Assembly: GCF_001655055.1 (NCBI RefSeq)
Contig: NZ_LXEW01000010.1
Location: forward strand, 80,894 to 144,893
Direction of reading: 5' to 3'
Length of the DNA stretch: 64,000 nucleotides
From: Providencia heimbachae ATCC 35613
Lineage (GTDB): Bacteria > Pseudomonadota > Gammaproteobacteria > Enterobacterales > Enterobacteriaceae
Under the pieces are notes generated by a model that saw nothing but the letters and a program-made list of their open reading frames with translations, was not told the DNA's origin and made no database searches. The position numbers and the translations under genes were made by a program. How positions within the stretch are numbered: position 1 is the stretch's first letter; every line of letters begins with the position of its first letter. Positions 1 through 9,329 of the stretch are shown piece after piece.

Positions 1-957
1 ATGCCAGACTCGCGTCTTGATCAATTGGCTGAAATTGTGAAGCCACAGCGTATTTTGCCAACCACAATGGAATTCGTGGATATCGCCGGTTTAGTTAAAG
101 GCGCATCCAAAGGTGAAGGCCTCGGTAACCAATTTTTAACGAATATTCGTGAAACTGAAGCCATTGGCCATGTTGTGCGTTGTTTTGAAGATGACAACAT
201 CATTCACGTTGCTGGCCAAGTTGACCCAGAAGCAGATATTGAAATTATCAATACCGAACTGGCTTTATCAGACTTAGAAGCTTGCGAGCGCGCCATTCAT
301 CGCGTACAAAAACGCGCTAAAGGTGGCGATAAAGACGCAAAAGCAGAATTAGAAGCGCTGGAAAAATGCCTACCGCATTTAGAACAAGCCGGTATGCTTC
401 GCTCACTGGATTTAACGGATGAAGATAAAGAGGCAATCCGCTATTTAAGCTTCTTAACTCTGAAACCAACCATGTATATTGCTAACGTCAGTGAAGATGG
501 CTTCGAAAATAACCCTTATTTAGATAAGGTTCATGAAATAGCTAAAGCGGAAGGTTCTGTCGTTGTTCCTGTATGCGCAGCAATTGAATCTGATATTGCT
601 GAGCTTGACGACGCCGATCGTGAGGAATTTATGGCAGATTTAGGTATCGAAGAACCGGGTTTAAACCGCGTTATTCGTGCTGGTTATGAATTACTCAATT
701 TACAAACTTACTTTACCGCTGGCGTAAAAGAAGTACGTGCTTGGACTATCCCTGTCGGTGCAACCGCGCCACAAGCAGCAGGTAAAATCCATACTGATTT
801 CGAAAAAGGCTTTATTCGTGCCCAAACAATCGCATTTGATGATTTTATTAAATACCGCGGTGAACAAGGTGCAAAAGAAGCCGGTAAAATGCGCGCAGAA
901 GGTAAAGAATATATCGTTAAAGATGGTGATGTACTGAATTTCTTGTTTAATGTGTAA
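1..957 (+). CDS. ychF: Ribosome-associated ATPase YchF (5'-truncated by window edge)
   Basis: This is the C-terminal 318 residues of the Obg-family ATPase YchF (OLA1), which binds ATP in preference to GTP and associates with ribosomes. The opening [13 protein letters not shown] matches about residue 46 of the 363-residue E. coli protein, so roughly 45 codons, including the P-loop, lie upstream of the window. Visible here are the DIAGLVKG switch/G3 motif, the coiled-coil region around residues 85 to 130 and the C-terminal TGS domain ending in [11 protein letters not shown], which is typical of the family. The apparent ATG at position 1 is an internal methionine, not the start. A hairpin terminator follows. 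Confidence 0.97.
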   Translation: MPDSRLDQLAEIVKPQRILPTTMEFVDIAGLVKGASKGEGLGNQFLTNIRETEAIGHVVRCFEDDNIIHVAGQVDPEADIEIINTELALSDLEACERAIHRVQKRAKGGDKDAKAELEALEKCLPHLEQAGMLRSLDLTDEDKEAIRYLSFLTLKPTMYIANVSEDGFENNPYLDKVHEIAKAEGSVVVPVCAAIESDIAELDDADREEFMADLGIEEPGLNRVIRAGYELLNLQTYFTAGVKEVRAWTIPVGATAPQAAGKIHTDFEKGFIRAQTIAFDDFIKYRGEQGAKEAGKMRAEGKEYIVKDGDVLNFLFNV

Positions 958-999
958 GCCTATATTAAATCCTATACATTAATCGCAATATAAAATATA

Positions 1000-1041
1000 A
1001 AAATCCACGTCGTTATTTTTAGCCGCGTGGATTTAATATTT
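1000..1041 (+). terminator. Terminator after ychF
   Basis: The arms AAATCCACG (1001-1009) and CGTGGATTT (1026-1034) flank an AT-rich loop and are followed by TAATATTTT. It lies between the convergent ychF and LysR genes and could serve both. Confidence 0.7.
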
Positions 1042-1050
1042 TGCAGCAGC

Positions 1051-1968
1051 TTAGCGAAATTCTATTTTTTGTTGATACTCGCTCCCTTCCCCAAATTGTT
1101 TTTGTAAAAATTCAACAAATATGGCAACTTTTCTGGGTAAATATTGTTTTTCAGGATAAACCGCATAAATACTATGATCGGGTAATTCATAATCAGTGAG
1201 TAGCGGGATTAATTGATTATCAACATCTTCGATTGACGTAATAAAATGAGGTAATAACGCGATTCCGATCCCACCAATTACTGCTTGAACTAATGCTTGG
1301 CTGTTATTCACTCTTAAATTACCTTTAGGAATATGGCTAAATTTCTTACCTTTATGATAAAAAACCCATTCTTGTCCGGCTTGATAAAATGAATAAGAGA
1401 GGCAGTTATGGTTTTTAAGTTCTGAGGCCTTTTTCGGTTTTTCATATTGCGCTAAATAATTTTTAGCCGCATATAAGCCACTATGACACGGGGATAAGCG
1501 CCGGGCGACTAATGAGGAATCTGGGAGCTCACCAATACGTACAGCAATGTCATAACCTTCACCGATTAAGTCCGTCACTTTATCATCAAAAAATAGCTCA
1601 ACCTCTAAATCAGGATATTGCTGCATAAATACTGGGATCATTCTAGATAAATGCAGTATACCAAAAGACATTGGTGCGCAAACTCTGATAATGCCGGTGG
1701 CTTTATCACTATATTTAGACACTGCGTCACCAGCCATTACCGCTAATTGATAAGATTGACGAATATAATCAATATAAATCCCCCCCACTTCCGTCAAGCT
1801 AATACTGCGCGTTGTACGATAGAAAAGTTTGACTCCGAGTGTATCTTCGACTCCTTGTATTGCTTTGCTAACAGCTGATTTAGTGATGTTGAGTGATTTC
1901 GCCGCTTTAGTCACACTAAGGCTATCAGCAACAGCTATTAATACAGGAAACACATTCATCTCAGTCAT
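1051..1968 (-). CDS. LysR-family transcriptional regulator
   Basis: This is a LysR-type regulator of 305 residues. The N-terminal winged HTH reads AAKSLNITKSAVSKAIQGVE, and the rest is a periplasmic-binding-protein-like effector domain. It resembles the CrgA/YafC/DmlR branch; the effector is unknown. I chose the ATG at 1968 (MTEMNVF) because an AGGTG ribosome binding site lies six bases upstream; the ATG at 1980 has none. The gene is divergent from two YdcZ-type membrane proteins, with a LysR-type palindrome in between, so it probably controls that transporter pair and itself (inference). Confidence 0.9.
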   Translation of the reverse strand: MTEMNVFPVLIAVADSLSVTKAAKSLNITKSAVSKAIQGVEDTLGVKLFYRTTRSISLTEVGGIYIDYIRQSYQLAVMAGDAVSKYSDKATGIIRVCAPMSFGILHLSRMIPVFMQQYPDLEVELFFDDKVTDLIGEGYDIAVRIGELPDSSLVARRLSPCHSGLYAAKNYLAQYEKPKKASELKNHNCLSYSFYQAGQEWVFYHKGKKFSHIPKGNLRVNNSQALVQAVIGGIGIALLPHFITSIEDVDNQLIPLLTDYELPDHSIYAVYPEKQYLPRKVAIFVEFLQKQFGEGSEYQQKIEFR

Positions 1969-1980
1969 GTTGCACCTCAT

Positions 1981-1999
1981 TGTTTACCATTAGTAAACA
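1981..1999. promoter_or_regulatory. Candidate LysR operator
   Basis: TGTTTACCATTAGTAAACA is a perfect 7-bp inverted repeat with a 5-bp centre and contains the T-N11-A pattern bound by LysR regulators. It lies just upstream of the LysR start at 1968 and about 77 bp before the divergent membrane-protein gene. Confidence 0.6.
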
Positions 2000-2075
2000 G
2001 TGTGTTTTCTTGAAAGCAAAGAAAAAAAAGCATACCTTAGCTACACTAAAATGCAACTTAAATCCCCATACCATC

Positions 2076-2531
2076 ATGAATAATAAATATATTTTATCTC
2101 TACTCGCGCTTTTTTCAGGAGGATTGCTCTCCTTGATGATTATGAGCAATAGCTATCTCGCAAGCTTTACCACCCCCCTTGCCGCTTCTTGGATCACTCA
2201 TGCTGTGGGCGCTGTTTTCTCATTTATTATTTTTTGCTTATATCAATTTAAAAAACAGCCCTTCCTCACGAATAAAAAGAAAACCAATTTAATTTGGTAT
2301 TTAGGTGGCATTCCTGGTGCATTTACCGTTTTACTCGCTGCAATAACGGTTAATAGTCCACTAGCACTATCTGGCAGTATTATTCTGATGATCACAGGGC
2401 AAATTCTATTTAGTTTACTTGTGGATATTATGGGCTGGTTTGGGGTTATTAAACGCACGATTACACCAAGTGATATATTAATGTGTGTGTTGCTCATCAG
2501 CGGCAGTACACTATTGATTATAGGGAAATAA
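2076..2531 (+). CDS. YdcZ/DUF606-type DMT membrane protein, first of pair
   Basis: This 151-residue protein consists of about five hydrophobic segments separated by short basic loops. It matches the small YdcZ (DUF606) branch of the drug/metabolite transporter superfamily, whose members often occur as tandem pairs thought to assemble as heterodimers. I chose ATG 2076 (MNNKYILSLL) because the upstream in-frame extension is lysine-rich and covers the LysR operator region. The gene ends six bases before its partner. The substrate is unknown. Confidence 0.75.
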   Translation: MNNKYILSLLALFSGGLLSLMIMSNSYLASFTTPLAASWITHAVGAVFSFIIFCLYQFKKQPFLTNKKKTNLIWYLGGIPGAFTVLLAAITVNSPLALSGSIILMITGQILFSLLVDIMGWFGVIKRTITPSDILMCVLLISGSTLLIIGK

Positions 2532-2536
2532 TTAAA

Positions 2537-2968
2537 ATGACACTTTATATTCTCATTGCGCTATTTAATGGTATCTGTATTGTCACTAGCCGAACTTTAA
2601 ATGGCCAGCTAGCACAACAACGCAACGCTTTTTATAGCGCAATGATTAATCATATTGTTGGCTTTGCATTTTTAACGCTTTTCGTCATTGCCTATAAAGA
2701 CTATCAATCCATCAATTTAATCAATATTCCATTAATTTCATTCGTAGGCGGCATTATTGGAGCATTTTTTGTCGTCATCAATAGCTATGTTTTGCCACTT
2801 TTAGGCGTCATGCTAACTTCGGTCTTAGCCATATGTGGGCAAATGATTTCAAGCCTCTTGATTGATATAATTAATGAAGTACAGACAACGCATTTACTTT
2901 TACAACTGATGGGGGTCGGACTAATTATTGGCGGCGTTCTTATTAACTTCAGGAAGAAAACAAAATAA
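2537..2968 (+). CDS. YdcZ/DUF606-type DMT membrane protein, second of pair
   Basis: This 143-residue, five-segment membrane protein of the same small DMT family as its upstream neighbour starts five bases after that gene's stop codon, so the two are almost certainly co-translated. Conserved features include the N-terminal IALFNGICIVTSR segment and glycine-rich helices such as FVGGIIGAFFVV. The pairing of two homologous half-size proteins fits a heterodimeric transporter under control of the divergent LysR gene (inference). Confidence 0.75.
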   Translation: MTLYILIALFNGICIVTSRTLNGQLAQQRNAFYSAMINHIVGFAFLTLFVIAYKDYQSINLINIPLISFVGGIIGAFFVVINSYVLPLLGVMLTSVLAICGQMISSLLIDIINEVQTTHLLLQLMGVGLIIGGVLINFRKKTK

Positions 2969-2977
2969 TTGTATGAT

Positions 2978-3010
2978 AAAAAATCTGGAAGCTTTCACTT
3001 CCAGATTTTT
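2978..3010. terminator. Bidirectional terminator
   Basis: AAAAATCTGGAAG (2978-2990) pairs with CTTCCAGATTTTT (2998-3010). A-tracts and T-tracts on both sides allow termination of the transporter pair on the plus strand and of the dms operon on the minus strand. Confidence 0.85.
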
Positions 3011-3040
3011 AGGTCACGTATTAATTATTAATAAAACGAC

Positions 3041-3895
3041 TTAGCCACCGATTGAGAAAAACACAACTCGGCCAACCCCTTCACCAACAAAAATACACAG
3101 TGTTGCCAGTGACATCACCAATGTCGCATTTGCTGCTGTACCACTTTTTTGACATAACAGTCGGCCAACAAATAAGATGCCTACTGCAATTAATACCACA
3201 CGCGTGATGCTTAAGGTTAATAGCCCTTCTGGAATTTCACGTGGCGTGATCCCCATATAGATGGGTTCACCAACATGCCCCAGTAAGGATAATGCACCTA
3301 ATAGCATCAACAAAATACCGATGACGCCGACGCCGAGTGATATTTTAACAACGCGTTTTAATCGCTCTTCTTCACCCGCTGCTCGTAACGATGTCACCAG
3401 TAATAGTGCAGCAACTACGCCACCGACAAGTAAGACAGCACCGAAGAAGCTGGCGTAAGTAAATAGACCAGACCACAAGTTAAATAACGTGTTGGCATAC
3501 AGTGCAGACATCGCATACATATACACTAAACCTGCGATCGCGCTTAATACTAACAATGGGCCATTAGCTTTTTGTTTTAACAGCAAAATCGCCACACTTA
3601 GAAAAAGTAGCCCCATATAAATAGCCGTTGCCCAAACTTCACGACTCATCCACGAGGTGGCGACATGTAGCATGGTGTAAAACATGTGCAACGGATTACC
3701 CATATGGAAAAGCGATCCTAATAGACCGATACAACCTAAAATAAAACTCATCAAAACAGGGACTTTTAGCCATTTGATGCCCTGACTTTCACTAACACCA
3801 TCAAATAAGCGAAAGTAACACAACAATGAGACTAACAAACAGCCTACTGATGCCTGCATAAATAAGGTAAAAATAACCAAGGGAAACTCATGCAT
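3041..3895 (-). CDS. dmsC: DMSO reductase membrane anchor subunit DmsC-like
   Basis: This 284-residue integral membrane protein has about eight hydrophobic segments, the size and topology of DmsC (287 residues in E. coli). The opening MHEFPLVIFTLFMQASVG aligns with the E. coli N-terminus. The family anchors the DmsAB catalytic dimer to the periplasmic face and oxidises menaquinol. It is the last gene of a five-gene operon, 11 bp after dmsB. The native substrate may be DMSO, TMAO or another S- or N-oxide; the sequence does not decide. Confidence 0.9.
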   Translation of the reverse strand: MHEFPLVIFTLFMQASVGCLLVSLLCYFRLFDGVSESQGIKWLKVPVLMSFILGCIGLLGSLFHMGNPLHMFYTMLHVATSWMSREVWATAIYMGLLFLSVAILLLKQKANGPLLVLSAIAGLVYMYAMSALYANTLFNLWSGLFTYASFFGAVLLVGGVVAALLLVTSLRAAGEEERLKRVVKISLGVGVIGILLMLLGALSLLGHVGEPIYMGITPREIPEGLLTLSITRVVLIAVGILFVGRLLCQKSGTAANATLVMSLATLCIFVGEGVGRVVFFSIGG

Positions 3896-3906
3896 GATAA
3901 TTATCC

Positions 3907-4449
3907 TTATCCTTTTGTGCCGACAACAAGGTTCGGTTTGGTGATACTTGAACTTGGTAATCCAGCAATGTCTGCATTGGTACCATATTTTGCACGCAAC
4001 TCACTGATAAGACCGAACTCAATGGCTCGCATCGGGCAAGAGTCAACACACATTGGGTTTCCACCCTGCTCACGCAAATCAATGCAAGTATCACACTTCG
4101 TCATCATACCGATACTGGCATCAAACTGTGGCGCTTCATATGGGCATGCCCAAGTACAGTAACGGCAACCGACACATTTATCGTGATCCACCAGCACAAC
4201 ACCATCCTCTTCACGTTTGTGCATCGCCGTGGTAGGACAATGACTAACACATTGAGGGTCATCACAATGGTTGCAAGCGATTGATAAATGCCAACGACGT
4301 GGACGCGGATATTCGCCAACTTCAACATCATATACACGACGAAAATTACGCCCGACCTCAAGGTCGTTTTTGTCCTTACATGCCACAACACAAGTCTTAC
4401 ACCCTATACAGGTGGCAACATTAATATAAAAACCTACTTGTTTATCCAT
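3907..4449 (-). CDS. dmsB: DMSO reductase iron-sulfur subunit DmsB-like
   Basis: This 180-residue ferredoxin-like electron-transfer subunit carries four [4Fe-4S] motifs: CIGCKTCVVAC, CNHCDDPQCVSHC, CVGCRYCTWACPYEAP and CDTC followed by CVDSCP. It relays electrons from the quinol-oxidising anchor to the molybdopterin subunit. It is shorter than E. coli DmsB (205 residues), lacking an insert before the second cysteine group and part of the C-terminal tail. GGAGG lies nine bases upstream of the ATG. It has no signal peptide and is expected to be co-exported with DmsA. Confidence 0.93.
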   Translation of the reverse strand: MDKQVGFYINVATCIGCKTCVVACKDKNDLEVGRNFRRVYDVEVGEYPRPRRWHLSIACNHCDDPQCVSHCPTTAMHKREEDGVVLVDHDKCVGCRYCTWACPYEAPQFDASIGMMTKCDTCIDLREQGGNPMCVDSCPMRAIEFGLISELRAKYGTNADIAGLPSSSITKPNLVVGTKG

Positions 4450-4463
4450 TTTTTATTGCCTCC

Positions 4464-7037
4464 TTAAAAGATGATCCGTTGTGGGATTTTAACGTCGGGA
4501 ACTAACTGCTCACCCTGCCATTTTTCAATGTTACATAGCATGGTGTTCCAGCCTGATGTCCCTAGACCCGTCGCAACTTGGATGGTCAATGTGTTATCCG
4601 CACCGGCCATATCAATCCCTGTTTTTTCATCAACATCTGTCCAGCTACCGTGAGGTAATGCAACAACACCCGGTTTCATAGTTTGCGTGATCAGTGCAGG
4701 ACGCACAATTTTGCCTTGTGGGCTAGTGACTAGTACGGTTTCACCTTGTTTAATATCGAGGCGTTTTGCATCAGAAGCGTTGATATAGATAGGGCTTGGC
4801 CAATGCTCGCGTAACCAAGGCACATTATCCAGAGTACTGTGAGAGCGACGTAAATAATGCGGGTTATAAATTTGGAATGGGTAATCCCCTTTTTCTTTCT
4901 TGGCAAAATCATTAAAACTTGATTCAAAACCATTGGCAGAAGGAATATATTCTGGAATTGGCGGTAGCTTAGTCCATCCACATTCATCCGCCTTTTCAAC
5001 CAACGTTTCACAATAAATTTCAAATTTACCACTTGGTGTCGGACGTGGATTAGCGATTGGGTCGCGAATAAAGTCTTCATAAGCAATGTAGCCGTAATTA
5101 TCATCCCGTGTACGCTTAACTTGATATTTACCAACCGTTAGAAATTCATTCAGCGTAATACGACCTTGTTGAGGCTTCCCTATCACTTGCCATTCATCAA
5201 TATCCGCTTGAGTCACTGTCAGTAATGGCTCTGTGGTTTTGCCATCTTCACCAATAATTGTTGCACCGTTCAGTTTATTGAAAAATTGTTGTTTTTCAGA
5301 AATGGGGAAGACTTCGTCTACATTTATACCTAAACGTTTTCCTAGCTCTTTGGCGATCCACTGATCGCTTCTTGCTTCATACAGTGGTGGGGTCACATTC
5401 ACTGCTGCAATGATAACTTCACGGTTGCTTGGATTGAGGATCGTACCTTCGCGTTCCCATTCTGTTGTAACTGGCAACACAATATCGGAATATTTCGCAC
5501 AGGTATGCGGAACATAGGCCGCTGTGACGATCAGTTCAACATCGTTGCGATAAGCTTCAATACCTTGGGTAATATTGGCTCTGGTTTGCAATGTGGCGTT
5601 AAACGAATGGAAAATCATCTGGATATTTGCATCAACATCACCAACACCTCGCTGACGAAATTTTTTCTCCAGCAATGCGCGATTAAGCTCGTTATGGTTG
5701 ATTTTTAGACTGACAGGATTCGCCACTGAAGGTAATCCACTGGCTCCGGCCATCACTAAACGTGTACCGTTATTACCCGCAGCAAAGTGGCAACTAACGC
5801 CTGTCATTCTTCCTGAACGCCCCATATGGCCAGTCATGAAACCCAGTGTTGAGAAAGCTTGTACCCACCCTTCACCATTATGAACACGTGCTGGCGCCCA
5901 ACCCGTTAACAATGCAACGCGATTAGTTCCGCCAATTTGACGGGCTAATGAACGAATATCGGATGCAGAAATGCCGCAAATTTCGGCCGCCCACTCGGGT
6001 GTTTTCGGTGAACCTGTATAGGATCCTAATAAATAATCTTTGAAGTTACCTTTTGGATCAGTGCCTGATGGCATGTTGTTTTCATCAAAACCTACTGTAC
6101 AGCGGCGTAAAAATTCCCAATCAATTAAAGGGTTATCCGCACTGTCCATTTCTAACAAGGCAGACATGATACCTAAAGCTAAGGCATGATCCGTCCCGGG
6201 GTTAATGGGATACCAATCTGCATCCATCAATTCCGCCGTTGTCGTATAGCTTGGATCAATACTAATAAAACGTGCGCCCGCTTTTTTCGCTTGATAATAG
6301 TTATATGTTGGGCTGCCTGGGCTACTCCACGCAGGGTTAGCACCCCACATCACAATTAGCTGCGAATTACGCATATCGAAACGATCATTTGTGCCGAAAG
6401 TGTAAAAACCTTCAAGTAAGCCTAAATGTGCAGGGGTTTCAAACCAAGCTCCCCAAGATGTGGTACCCCAATCACCGACATAGCCCCCTGCTTTAGCGAA
6501 CACATTTTGGAAATCAACGCCATTTCCACCGGTAACCCAAATTGATTCATTGCTGTATTTATCTTTAATGCGTTTAGTTTCATTCGCAACGATATCCAGC
6601 GCTTCATCCCAACTAATACGTACCCATTGATCACGTCCACGGAGGCTTTTATCTCCACCGCCCGGCGCCCATCCTTTACGCTTCATTGGATATTTTAAGC
6701 GGTCAGCACCAAATACTTGTTTACGCTGTGAACGCCCACGTAGACAACCACGTTGTTGCGGGAAATCAGGGGTATCTGCAACTACGTCATCCGTTTTTTG
6801 CCTAACGACAACTCCCTCAACAACTAGTGCTTTATTCACACAGCGTCCACCGCAATTATGCCAACATGCTACAGGCTTCCATTGCCCTTTGGCTGCTGCA
6901 TCTACGGCCGACTTTTCGGGTGTTGGTGTCGAAGCGTAAAGTCGTTTACTTAACGGCAGTGCGGCCATCGCCGATGCCGCCGAGGTCCATGCTATAAATG
7001 AACGACGACTTAAGCCTTCTTTGTGTCTTTCTGACAT
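4464..7037 (-). CDS. dmsA: Molybdopterin-containing DMSO reductase catalytic subunit DmsA-like
   Basis: This 857-residue molybdopterin oxidoreductase is the terminal reductase of an anaerobic respiratory chain. The N-terminus has a twin-arginine signal (SRRSFIAWTSAASAMAALPL), so the folded enzyme is exported by Tat. A [4Fe-4S] site follows (CWHNCGGRC, then CLRGRSQRK), then the MGD-binding domains, including GHMGRSGRMTGVSC and the C-terminal dinucleotide-binding domain (NPHYLRRSHSTLDN). It is longer than E. coli DmsA (814). The dedicated TorD-like chaperone and radical SAM gene immediately upstream suggest a distinct paralogue; the substrate is inferred only by family. Confidence 0.92.
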   Translation of the reverse strand: MSERHKEGLSRRSFIAWTSAASAMAALPLSKRLYASTPTPEKSAVDAAAKGQWKPVACWHNCGGRCVNKALVVEGVVVRQKTDDVVADTPDFPQQRGCLRGRSQRKQVFGADRLKYPMKRKGWAPGGGDKSLRGRDQWVRISWDEALDIVANETKRIKDKYSNESIWVTGGNGVDFQNVFAKAGGYVGDWGTTSWGAWFETPAHLGLLEGFYTFGTNDRFDMRNSQLIVMWGANPAWSSPGSPTYNYYQAKKAGARFISIDPSYTTTAELMDADWYPINPGTDHALALGIMSALLEMDSADNPLIDWEFLRRCTVGFDENNMPSGTDPKGNFKDYLLGSYTGSPKTPEWAAEICGISASDIRSLARQIGGTNRVALLTGWAPARVHNGEGWVQAFSTLGFMTGHMGRSGRMTGVSCHFAAGNNGTRLVMAGASGLPSVANPVSLKINHNELNRALLEKKFRQRGVGDVDANIQMIFHSFNATLQTRANITQGIEAYRNDVELIVTAAYVPHTCAKYSDIVLPVTTEWEREGTILNPSNREVIIAAVNVTPPLYEARSDQWIAKELGKRLGINVDEVFPISEKQQFFNKLNGATIIGEDGKTTEPLLTVTQADIDEWQVIGKPQQGRITLNEFLTVGKYQVKRTRDDNYGYIAYEDFIRDPIANPRPTPSGKFEIYCETLVEKADECGWTKLPPIPEYIPSANGFESSFNDFAKKEKGDYPFQIYNPHYLRRSHSTLDNVPWLREHWPSPIYINASDAKRLDIKQGETVLVTSPQGKIVRPALITQTMKPGVVALPHGSWTDVDEKTGIDMAGADNTLTIQVATGLGTSGWNTMLCNIEKWQGEQLVPDVKIPQRIIF

Positions 7038-7061
7038 TGCTCTTACCTCTTTATTTTATTA

Positions 7062-7745
7062 TTATAAAATCAATAGCTTATTTATTTTTTTGACATCATT
7101 TCTTAGAAACACTTCAAGTAAGGTACTCAATTGGCGGTAAAATTCGGTTTCCGCATGGTTATTGAGCTCACGGCAAAATGGAGTGATGAACGCCAGTAAA
7201 TGCGCTTCCATAAAGTCATTCGATGTGCGTAACAGCGTAAAAAGAGGGTCATTAAATTCGGATTCATTCTCAAAAATTTGAATCGCTCTTTCACTTAAAT
7301 TCCATAAAAAATCAAGCTCATAACCAATATGATCAGCCGCTTCCACATCGCCTTTCGGTAAATTAAATCCATTTTTTTGATAAAAGGTTTTTACATCGAG
7401 AGTACATTGTTGAAATAGCAATTTATCCCGAGAAACATAGGTAGACTCCCAAGGGGCTGCTGGGGGTGAATCAGGACCAATAAATAAACGGGTAAAATCC
7501 CAATGTAAATTTTCAAACCCATCAGTTCCTGCTTGCAATTCCCGTGTCTGTAAATCTTGCTTCATCGCGGTAATCGCCCCTTCTATTGCGGGCAATTCCC
7601 CATCAACAGGAAAAAGAGACAACCCCTCATCTCGTAGATAAATCAATAATTCAACCGTGGGTTCTTCCATCAACAAACGACGTAATACGTCATACGCAAA
7701 TTGACGGGCATAAAGGTAATCTAACTCAGGGTTATCGCTGTTCAT
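7062..7745 (-). CDS. TorD/DmsD-family molybdoenzyme chaperone
   Basis: This 227-residue cytoplasmic chaperone belongs to the TorD/DmsD/NarJ superfamily, which binds the Tat signal of the cognate molybdoenzyme and holds it for cofactor insertion. The family hallmarks are visible: DFTRLFIGPDSPPAAPWESTY near residue 84 and the EAADHIGYELDFL motif near residue 135. It lies 24 bp upstream of dmsA and overlaps the radical SAM gene by 14 bp, so it is probably specific to this DmsA. It is somewhat longer than E. coli DmsD (204). Confidence 0.88.
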   Translation of the reverse strand: MNSDNPELDYLYARQFAYDVLRRLLMEEPTVELLIYLRDEGLSLFPVDGELPAIEGAITAMKQDLQTRELQAGTDGFENLHWDFTRLFIGPDSPPAAPWESTYVSRDKLLFQQCTLDVKTFYQKNGFNLPKGDVEAADHIGYELDFLWNLSERAIQIFENESEFNDPLFTLLRTSNDFMEAHLLAFITPFCRELNNHAETEFYRQLSTLLEVFLRNDVKKINKLLIL

Positions 7746-9084
7746 TTGAACCTCCAGTGATGTCAGTAAGGGAAAAATCAGAAGGCGTCGTTAATTCAAT
7801 ACGAACTTCTTTAATGAGCGGTTCGCCTTTCTCATCGGGTTCAACAATGTGTGAGGTTAATGCAATCGGTAGGTTCGATAAGGACGCTAAAGATGGAATG
7901 AATTCAGGATTAAACTGTAAAAAACCATTAATTAATTCTTGATGAAAAGAGTGATTTGCCGTTTGCAGCGCTATTGCTACTTTTTGGCAGTCATCACCAA
8001 ACACTTTGGCACTTTTGTAAAAATAGTCTTGCGAGGAAAAACAATAATATTCCGAAGTCTCAACAAAAGCATTGCTTTGGTATACTTGCCCTGTGTGCTT
8101 ATTTTCAAGAGAACAATAATGTACGCCAATCGATAGTTTTTTCTCTAAAGCGAACTTTAAAAGGCGTAAGCACGCAACTTCACTCTCGGCAACCGCTAAT
8201 CCCCCTGCATACCAATAGTTATAATACACTTCATAAGGTGGATTTTTTAAGCTAAAGCCACGTTCAGCGTAAGCCTGACTATTTGTTAGAGGAAAACAAA
8301 ACTCCAATAAATTGATACCATCAATACCAATATCATCTAGCTGTAATAGCAATTTTTCCATTTGTGATTCACTACCCGGGATCACAGGCATTTCGACCAT
8401 AACATGGGGGAAAATTTCTCTTGCTAATGCAATGCGGTGTAATACCTTATCAATTCGCTCTTGGGGGTCATCAATTTTGATACTAAAGCGAATTTCTTGT
8501 AATCCGGCAGCGGCTAAAGCCAAAGCGGTGGTTCTATCTAAGGGATCACCTGCGGTATATAGCCGAGTATGAACATGGGGTAATTTTTGTTGAACTGCTT
8601 GAAAAAAAGCGATGCTATCTTGGCGAAATAATAACGGTTCGCCTCCCGTAAGGGCAATATGTGTTAAGGGATAACCTTCTTCGGCAATCGCTTCTACTTC
8701 CCCCTTAGCATCGCGCATTTCCTGTTGGAAACCATCATAGTTTTCTTGATTTGGATTAAAACAAAAATAACAATCACGATGACATTTTAAGGATAAAAAC
8801 GTGGTATAACTTCCCTCACCCGTTCGACATTGAATGCAGGCACTTGACAACCATTTGGTATGGATACTTTTACCATTATTAGAAAAAGTTGCCCCTAATA
8901 CTTTAACGTTTTCATGTAATTCACTAATTTCTTTTTGCTGTGCAAAGGGGGATTCAAAACGTAAACCATATGCCATTATTGCCTGCTGCGTTTGTTGTTC
9001 GATATTAAGGTAACGCATGGCATAACGCTTAAATTGTTCATTATTGAGTGCAGCTAAAGTTTTATCTGTAATAGGATAGATCAC
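7732..9084 (-). CDS. Radical SAM protein of the dms operon
   Basis: This 450-residue radical SAM enzyme has the CX3CX2C cluster motif CHRDCYFC (residues 101-108) and the SAM-binding GGEP (147-150). A CIQC pair (83-86) just upstream and further cysteines in the C-terminal half could bind an auxiliary cluster. The start is GTG at 9084, five bases after AAGGAG. It is the first gene of the operon and overlaps the chaperone gene by 14 bp. I do not recognise a characterised orthologue; E. coli dms operons have no such gene. A role in maturing the reductase or its substrate pathway is inference from position only. Confidence 0.85.
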   Translation of the reverse strand: MIYPITDKTLAALNNEQFKRYAMRYLNIEQQTQQAIMAYGLRFESPFAQQKEISELHENVKVLGATFSNNGKSIHTKWLSSACIQCRTGEGSYTTFLSLKCHRDCYFCFNPNQENYDGFQQEMRDAKGEVEAIAEEGYPLTHIALTGGEPLLFRQDSIAFFQAVQQKLPHVHTRLYTAGDPLDRTTALALAAAGLQEIRFSIKIDDPQERIDKVLHRIALAREIFPHVMVEMPVIPGSESQMEKLLLQLDDIGIDGINLLEFCFPLTNSQAYAERGFSLKNPPYEVYYNYWYAGGLAVAESEVACLRLLKFALEKKLSIGVHYCSLENKHTGQVYQSNAFVETSEYYCFSSQDYFYKSAKVFGDDCQKVAIALQTANHSFHQELINGFLQFNPEFIPSLASLSNLPIALTSHIVEPDEKGEPLIKEVRIELTTPSDFSLTDITGGSNEQR

Positions 9085-9154
9085 TGCCGCTCCTTAAACT
9101 TGCAGATGTGTAATAGAATAATATATGGCTAAATATAAATGATATGATGCCTAT

Positions 9155-9286
9155 CATTCATAGAAGTAATTCGATATAGATAAATATCGCCAGCATCAAT
9201 TTTCAGTATATTCACAATTTAATGTAGTCAAACTGTGACCTGTGAAAATTTTGCCATATAATATATTTTGAAATATGACGGGTATA
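9155..9286 (+). repeat. Degenerate copy of interspersed repeat family
   Basis: The left end resembles the ATACCNAAAATAATTCGAG start (here ATTCATAGAAGTAATTCGA) and the right end TTGAAATATGACGGGTATA matches the GAAGTATGACGGGTATA end seen in the copies at 20534 and 28212. The middle is eroded. It lies inside the long leader between the FNR-type promoter and the radical SAM gene. Confidence 0.45.
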
Positions 9287-9329
9287 TTTTTTTGGTTAAA
9301 GGTGGGTATCATACCTTTGATTAATAAGC

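Noticed and set aside
1..957. ATG at position 1 as the start of a 318-residue protein
   Set aside because: It corresponds to an internal methionine of YchF; the true start and P-loop lie upstream of the window.
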